This document shows, one piece after another, positions 57,401 to 64,000 of a DNA stretch of 64,000 bases. The notes beneath the pieces were generated by a model, which saw nothing but the letters and a program-made list of their open reading frames with translations, searched no databases and was not told where the DNA came from. The translations under genes and the position numbers were made by a program. The DNA lies in the NCBI RefSeq assembly GCF_932526225.1, contig NC_064034.1, forward strand, positions 4,078,001-4,142,000. Direction: 5' to 3'. The first letter of the stretch is position 1. Each line of letters starts with the position of its first letter. The DNA is from Nematostella vectensis (Eukaryota; Cnidaria; Anthozoa; Actiniaria; Edwardsiidae).

Positions 57401-57861
57401 AGCCCACCCTACTGTGTCACAAACGTCGTGCAATTTGCTTCCCTAATGCCCAAAGCACGACCTAGAAATGAACCGGCGATAACAATGATTGCTAAAACCG
57501 CTAAGACGGGCTAATGTAATCTAGGTTATGTGTTTTCCTGTCATGGTGGAGTCGTTTCGAGGTCTATAATTAGTGAGGTCACGTCCACCCACCCTCCCGT
57601 GGTAGGGGCTTGTTTGTCGTGCCGCGAATGGAATGTCAATGTTGAGATGCGTAAGTTGACAACTCCGGTCACTGATACAAACGAGTAGAGCTGACTTGAT
57701 TGTAGTATCGTGGGCAGTACTAAATGCGCGTGTTACCTACCGTCTTGGCCTAGAAATAGAACGCTTGTCACTTGAAATGGAATGTTCTTGAAGCACGCAG
57801 CTCAGAGAACAAGACGTGTTCTTAATTTCAGGGTCTGAGAGACACAGATTTCTGTTGAGGA
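54481..57861. other. Intergenic upstream of the Ig-superfamily gene
   Basis: AT-rich, with no recognisable coding exon. Open frames at 54534-54839, 56397-56630 and 57134-57514 have no family resemblance and no convincing splice context. The last few hundred bases should contain the promoter and 5' UTR of the Ig gene starting at 57862. Confidence 0.35.
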
Positions 57862-60800
57862 ATGCTAGCGAGCCAACGGACTTGCGGCCTTCCTTGGCTG
57901 CTGGTATGGACGCTATCCCAAGTTGTTATTTGGCACGGTTTCCCCCCTGCACTTGGTAAGTGCGAGATCTGAGCCATTCCTCTACAGATCTTGGTCATAT
58001 GTATGGATTATTCGGGTCTTGTGTTTCTTGCGGTAATATAATGGTTTACTTTTAGGTCGCGAAGATGACGGGAACCCTTACGTCTGGGCCGATGGAAAAA
58101 TAGACACCGTGCAAGCAAATGTTGGCCAGACAGTTTCGCTAGTTTGGAGATATGACATGAAGGGACAAGACTATGACTCTTTGCTCTGGGGAAAAGCTGA
58201 CGAGAAAAACAACTTTCAATCTATATTTTTTATTAAGACGCCTGCAGAAGCGATGCCCGTTCTGCAGAAATCCGTTCCACCGTCTTTCCTAGGACGGATC
58301 AGGATTAAGGATCGTGCAACACTTGAAATCACCAATGTACAACTATCCGACGAGGGAAACTATGTCTGTGAATTACGTACTCTGTTCATGATGATCAAGG
58401 CGAAAATCAACCTCATCGTCATTGGTAAGTTGTGGGCAAACGTTATTCTGGCATGTTTACCCGGTGAAATTCACTAAGCGCTCCTAGTTAGATAATTACT
58501 CCGCGGAATCTATTCGAATCTTTTCCCGTGCGCACACACTCCTAACTCTATCCCAGCTGTTTCGATAAAAAAAAAAATTCATCTTAGGTCTTTAGTCAAC
58601 ATTATAACCGCTTAAGCAAAGTGATGGCAAAGTTTATATGCTTTTTATATAACTAGTCTATAAACATAAATTTGGCCAGGGCTTTGGTAAATGCGGTATT
58701 GAGTTTGCAAGGCGAAGTTGTAGTGCCACAGATTGCGTCTGATAGCTTGGCGCTGTCTATGTCTGTTAGCTAGCGTAGCGCCGGGGTTAAAATGTAACAG
58801 CCTTGTTGATTACTGCGCTATGCTATACCTCCATGAGCAGCCCGTAGCTTTGTTTTATTGCGGACTTTTTGGGGGATATTTCGAGCCGAAGATTGTGTGT
58901 TGTGTCGGCATTGCGCGCGGTGATTTAAAGATCAAGAGATTGTATGTGTGATCGCACACGAGCGTCCCCCAGAACTCGTTGCTCCTTATATTACTGTTTA
59001 AGATTCATGCGAGGACCTAGCTGCGGGAATCCACCGTTTTCTTTCAGTTAAATTCAGCAGGTGATTTTCGCAATAATCCCTGAGCACAAAGAATGAAGCG
59101 AAATGATTTAATTCAAATACGCACTTTAACCCCATTCCGTGCAATGTCAAAAATAAAGCCTAAAATTGAAATCTTATCCATCAAAATAGCAAGCAGATTT
59201 GAGAGGTTTGGTTCGACACATTTTACTAATTGTTTGCGAGATATACTGATCAAGCCTGTGAAATGTAAATATATCTATCTCAGTTGTAACATGTCTAATT
59301 TGAGCATAATTTCCCTGCCTGGGGGTTTAACCACCCCTATACGCTTTCCCGGTTTTATCTCGTCGTCTTGGATGTTTATTTGTGTAAAATAATCCCTTGT
59401 TGAGAATCTGAAGTAGTCATTGGCACCGAAGATAACACTCAATGTTTTCTTGACATGTATAACATTTATACACACAACATTTTCCCATGCTTGTTTATGT
59501 TCCTTGTTATATTACCCAAGAATTGTTAATTTATGTGTTTTGTTATCACGTATACTTTGGTCGGCGATAATAATTGTCAATTTAGCAGCCCAAAATCAAA
59601 ATCTAGCGGATATTCGATCTTCAAACACTTTATTACACCAAAACTTGCTATTTTGATGAAATGATGCGCGCGTCTGTGATGCGAGAATTCACTTCGATTT
59701 GAACAAAACTGTTATCATTTAGTAGCAAAAAGCCGGTTTGGCCTGAGGACGAAATTACAGGCCCGAGTAATTATGACAGAGCCGAATTGTCTGTGTTTAA
59801 AAATATCAATTCTCTTGCGTGACGTGTTTAACTTGCGTGACACACTTCTTTTACAGATAAATTTAGGAGAGGCGGGAAAAATAGACGACGAAAGAAAAAG
59901 CACTGTACGTTTTTGTTTACCGAAAACCGCGTAACAATAGAGGCATGGCATAGCTTTACATCAAAGGTTTCATCCCACTTTAAACCTGTTAGCTTTTTTT
60001 AGAATACGCCTTGGAGGTGAATGATTTCAACCAACCCATTAAGAGCCATTGCCTTTATTGTAACGGGCTATAAAGGGCAGATGTTGTTTAAAATGTCGCC
60101 CAAACTTGACCGAATTTAAACCCTAAACCATCAATAATCCAAAAATGGGTATTTCACAGGCTTCCTAGCTCCTACCATTCCAGGAAAAGGTGTTAGAAGA
60201 TCACACATGGTAATTGGGAACTCTAAATTATAAATGAGTGGCGAACTTCCTCTGGTGATTTGTAATGTTACAGTGAAACATTTATTCACTCAACTGGTCT
60301 CTAGCCGTGAATTTTAGCCTTTTATCGAAGATTATTATGATTTCTTCCTTCTACAATTCTTAGGTAGTGTGGTGTTAAGGAGAGTTGTTGTGTAAGAGCC
60401 TCCTTCAAATACTCATGTCTTTAATTGTGAGATATTAGCACGTTATTTGGAGTGTGAGTGAACAAAAGAAAACACTAACTAATATCACTAGGAAGATTTA
60501 AAAGAGAAATCTCCTTGATATCACCGTCTTTTTTTATCTTGTAAGCTTATCTGGAGAGTGAGCAAAAAGGAAAGTTTTACTGTTTTTTTTTTTTTACAGA
60601 AGCGGTAGTATAACACCGATTTCCTAATCGTCCTAATTGTGACTAAACCTAGTGAGTGCTATTCTATTTTTAGGATTTCTGAATACCATTTCGTGGCAAT
60701 TGTTTTTTTTTTTGGCTGCATTATAGCGATCACGTAGCCCAGCACGGGAGTATTTGTCCTATTTTGCTGATTCATTATCGAGTGGAATTAGTGCCAAAAT

Positions 60801-63402
60801 TAACGTAAATTGCTCTCTGTTTACTCTGATTCATCAGCCATTTTGGATCTCGTTGTCACCCAGCATCCTTAAAGAGCGAGGGCGGCTCGTATCTCCACTA
60901 AATACTGTGGTGTGCCACTAATGTAATTAACGAAACCTAGTTTCTTGCGGAGCTTAAGCAGCCTTTTTATCATTGACGAAAGAAGAAAAATACCACATAT
61001 ATATTCCTCCTCTGCTCCGTTCAAACTCCTTTTATAAACCGACGCCCTCAGTTGTGCCTGCATAAAAACGGGCTAGTTCTGATGTTTATTTTGTTACTGT
61101 AGCTAAAAAAAAAATCTAAAAAAAGAATCCGTAAAAACCTGAATTTGACTTCCATCTTTTTATGCTTTGTTTTATGAATAGTTTATGGAAACTCGAAATC
61201 ATAAAATCCGTAAAACACGGTGATGGAAACAATCATTTAAAAAAAAGTTTTGGCTGTCGCTGGAACTTATTTTGCTGAAACATTAATGGCTTGAATGGTT
61301 AAATTCAACTTTCTTTTTCATATTTTCTTATTGGCTAGAATACTCCAGAGAATTAAAGTAAAAAAAAATAATGAACATTATTGTATTTCAGTCATGACAG
61401 CTGAGTCAATCAGGCGTAATTTGGCGACTTGAAAGGATTCCCATTTGTCGACCAAAGCCATTAGCACTCTTTCAAGCTTTAAATGTCTTTTAAGATGTTT
61501 ACAAATTCTCTAGAACATTAAGCTCTTTTCCATCGAATTCGGTGCATTTTAGGTGAACCTTTTTAAAGTGACGTGCAATTATGCATGGGAAGTTTTAGCG
61601 TACTTTTGTACAAATCGTTTTTTTTTTTTTTTTCAAAATTCATTCTTTGCATGTGGTCGATCAAATGAGAATCCTTTTAAAATCCGTTCTAATTCACGAT
61701 TGAGTGGAATCCCAGTTTGTTAGTTCAGCTTTTAAGATTGTGTCTACATTTTTGGCGGTGGTCTTGTAAAGGTCACACTTTTAGATCGTATTTCTAAAAG
61801 GTGTTAGGCAAGGGTGGGATGGAAAAAATGCTTAAATGTAGATTATCTATTTTTGGCCAAGGTAACTCCCTTTTATGTTGAAAAATCCTAGAACTTTTGG
61901 CTAGCTCATAGCTTTTGACGGCGTTTGGGAAATAAAAAACCCTCAAGCCTTTTTTCAGGGTTGTAAAGGGTATTTTCGTGAAACGAGATTTGGCCATTTT
62001 TTACCCTACGAGAAACGTGAAATTGTCCATTTTATCGTCCGTGAAACGTGATTTAACTATTTTTTGGCGGCTGGGAATGCCATTTTGCCTTGTTTCGGAT
62101 CAAATTACGTGTCTTCTATAAAATGCCTTGATGATGTCTTCCAAAAATGTCGACTGACGTTAGCACCGCCTGCGCGGGAAATGAATTTAATTGGCTTCCC
62201 AGAGGATAAGGGCTGGATCCAGATGGAAAAGGGTGCATTCCGTCTGGATCTCGGACTCGCTGATTCCCGTAATTCCTTTATCTGTAAAGTTGGGGTCAAA
62301 TGTAGCGTATGAGCAGGTAAAACGCAACACATGATGTGACTTGGGGTGAGTATCTATGCTGTAGGCAAGTGCACTCTATCGCATGCCTTTTCTCAATAAT
62401 TCACTAACCCGGCCAATTCCAGCTCCCGCCAAAATCAAGTCCAGTCCACCGGCAACTGTACAGTACAAAGAGGGAGAGGTGAAAAAGCTAGTATGTAAAG
62501 CGACCGGCAAGCCGAACCCGTGGGTCATCTGGTACAAGGATGGGAAAGAGGTTATGAAGCGGAAAAAGCGCGCCGAGATTGCTTTCGACCCGGTCACCGA
62601 CGCTGATATGGCGTCTTATAAATGCGTGGCGCAAAATAGCGGCGGGAAAGAAGAGCGAGTGACCAATGTTACGGTCATGTGTAAGTATGGCCACAATTGT
62701 TATAATAACTGAATTAAAACCAGAATCTTTCTATTAATAAGATGATACAGGACGGTCGGAACGGTACAAAGCCATTGCGTACACTCACAAGACGGGCCCA
62801 TACTCTTACGACTCGCCCACCACAAGTCCTCATAGGGGATTCCCATGACAAGAAGCTCAACGCATATGACTTTTTACGATGCAAAAAGGTTCTTTCTACA
62901 GCGGAAAGGTTCTTACTACAGCGTCTTTTCTAACGGACTAGTAAATTCTTGTCAGGTTTTAGACACTAAAATGCAAACCAAAGTAAATAGTATCTGTAGA
63001 ATAGCGCAAAACGGTGTCCATAGATAGAGCTTTACTGTAACAAGGTTTTCCATTATCGGAGAGTTGGCTTTATGTTTGTCACTCACTAATAGTTGCATCC
63101 GTCTGTCGTAGTCAAACCCAAAGAAACCACATTAAGGACCGACGCTAATGGAAACACAGTGAGCGTGGGAAGTACTGTCAGCTTCTTCTGTGCTGCTCGG
63201 GGCTACCCGAAACCCACGTACAAGTTCTACATCAAGGCTCGCGGACAGCCCCCAAGGAGACTGGACTACAGAGATGCAGAGCTCACGGGGCACATCAAGA
63301 ACCTAGGGGTGGTGGACTCTCGGTGGCACGGCACATACATTTGCATACCGAGCAATTCCGTGGGCGAGGGCCCAAGACAGGAACTCCTGCTATATGTCCG
63401 CT
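57862..63402 (+). CDS. Immunoglobulin-superfamily secreted or membrane protein (5' part, three Ig domains)
   Basis: Exons: 57862-57955 (signal peptide, LPWLLVWTLSQVVIWHGFPP core), 58056-58424 (Ig1), 62423-62680 (Ig2) and 63112-63402 (Ig3). All junctions are phase 1, so each Ig domain is on one symmetrical exon, the classic modular arrangement. About 337 residues are seen and the gene continues past the window. Ig1 is V-set-like (GQTVSLVWRYDMKG, then ATLEITNVQLSDEGNYVCEL) but lacks the B-strand cysteine, having Val in VSLVWRY. Ig2 is I-set with KKLVCKATGKPNPWVIWYK and ASYKCVAQNSGG. Ig3 has VSFFCAARGYPKP and GTYICIPSNSVGEG, with no canonical core Trp. Such proteins act in cell adhesion or as receptors. 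The remaining domains and any transmembrane segment lie outside the window, so the specific family cannot be named. Confidence 0.88.
58425..62422. other. 4.0 kb intron of the Ig-superfamily gene
   Basis: Bounded by donor attg|gtaagt and acceptor ttccag. The interior is AT-rich with poly-T and poly-A runs. No embedded gene, open frame of note or clear mobile element was recognised. Confidence 0.6.
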
Positions 63403-63700
63403 GTGAGTATGGCACGGTCACTTGTTTAGATATTGTCAGTTGTTATGGCCCGGCCATGTGTTTTCTGTTTTTGTGCTGTTATGTCCGCTGTGAGTATGGC
63501 ACGGTCACGTGTTTAGATATTGTCAGGTGTTATGGCCCGGCCACGTGTTATCTGTTCTTGTGCTGTTATATCCACTGTAAGTATTATATGGTCACGTGTT
63601 TAGATATCGTCAGCTGATATGGCCCGGCCTCGTGTTTTCTGGTTTTGTGCTGTTTATGTCCGCTGAAAGTATGATATGGTCACGTGTTTATCTTTGTACT
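63391..63700 (+). repeat. 87 bp tandem duplication carrying the Ig3 splice donor
   Basis: Units of 87-88 bp begin tatgtccgctgtgagtatgg at about 63391, 63478 and 63565, with a truncated fourth at about 63653. The first copy spans the true end of the Ig3 exon (CGCT|gtgagt). Copies 2-4 repeat exon end and donor with changes (actgtaagt, gctgaaagt). Since 87 is 29 codons, the frame stays open through copies 1-3, with a Cys-rich product, until the TGA near 63616. Confidence 0.8.
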
Positions 63701-63702
63701 GG

Positions 63703-64000
63703 CACAGTTACTTGTTAGACTGCTATTGTGCTTGAAGTTATATGAGTTATTAGACATGTGCGTCTGCGATTGAATGTCAAATGCACCATAGGCATGGTCC
63801 TTAGATGTTTGATGTACCAATTGTACCAGTTTCGTTGTACCAAGAGCGATTACGTAAAATATCACGCGGCTTGTTTCACTTTTTGAAAATAACGAGCCAC
63901 TCCCTGGCTTGGGACCGAGAGCCTCGCGGAGTGCCTGGCACTAGCAGATAAAAAAGGAGTAGTCCTCCCTAGGGCTTTTCTCTAATAGAAAGACATAAAA
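63703..64000. other. Intron sequence of the Ig-superfamily gene, truncated by the window
   Basis: After the duplicated donors no further Ig exon is seen before the window ends. The sequence is presumably intron, with the next exon beyond 64000. Confidence 0.45.

Noticed and set aside
57413-57514. Minus-strand hydrophobic segment VLAVLAIIVIAGSFLGRALG after an acceptor-like tacattag
   Set aside because: Looks like a transmembrane helix but is only 33 codons with no partner exon found, and overlaps an equally unsupported plus-strand frame.

Overview
The window is animal nuclear DNA. It is AT-rich, with many short coding exons bounded by GT-AG introns, and its genes have clear animal orthologues (NDUFB7, a Ras-type GTPase, HELZ2, LSM4, OGFOD1, a three-Ig-domain secreted or membrane protein). 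The compact vertebrate-like gene structures, numerous minisatellites and small foldback transposons fit an invertebrate such as an anthozoan cnidarian. That placement is an inference; no rRNA or mitochondrial marker is present to confirm it. No bacterial operon, CRISPR array or phage feature was seen.

Layout from left to right. 0.6-2 kb: a seven-helix receptor-like gene broken by two frame changes (+). 3.3-5.2 kb: NDUFB7 (-), with two copies of a ~50 bp foldback in its intron. 6.3-8.6 kb: a complete Ras-family GTPase (-), with a probable 5' noncoding exon near 10.1 kb and a CRE-like palindrome just beyond. 10.3-13.9 kb: gene-poor, AT-rich DNA with a palindromic repeat and an 83 bp tandem repeat. 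14-27.9 kb: a large HELZ2-type gene (-) encoding about 2,800 residues as SF1 helicase, RNase II/RNB exonuclease, SF1 helicase. Exon phases agree across all 17 coding exons I could trace. 29.5-35.4 kb: a head-to-head gene (+) for a basic, Ser/Lys-rich, probably nuclear protein with a coiled-coil tail that I do not recognise. Its first intron carries a 1.0 kb TTAA-flanked inverted-repeat element. 35.8-39.1 kb: LSM4 (-). 39.5-47.3 kb: OGFOD1 (+), sharing a 337 bp divergent promoter region with LSM4. 48.8-52.2 kb: a possible small unrecognised gene (+). 50-55 kb: tandem repeats and three MITE-like elements. 57.9-63.4 kb and beyond the window: the 5' part of an immunoglobulin-superfamily gene (+).

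The genes cover different housekeeping or signalling jobs: respiratory complex I, Ras signalling, RNA unwinding and degradation, U6 snRNP/mRNA decay, ribosomal-protein prolyl hydroxylation, and cell-surface recognition. They are not an operon. The most striking sequence-level theme is how often tandem repeats sit inside introns right next to splice sites. A 46 bp array of about 43 copies starts six bases after an OGFOD1 donor. A 22 bp array runs into the acceptor of the same intron. Splice donors in the HELZ2-like gene and the Ig gene have been tandemly duplicated in units of 39 and 87 bp, both multiples of three.
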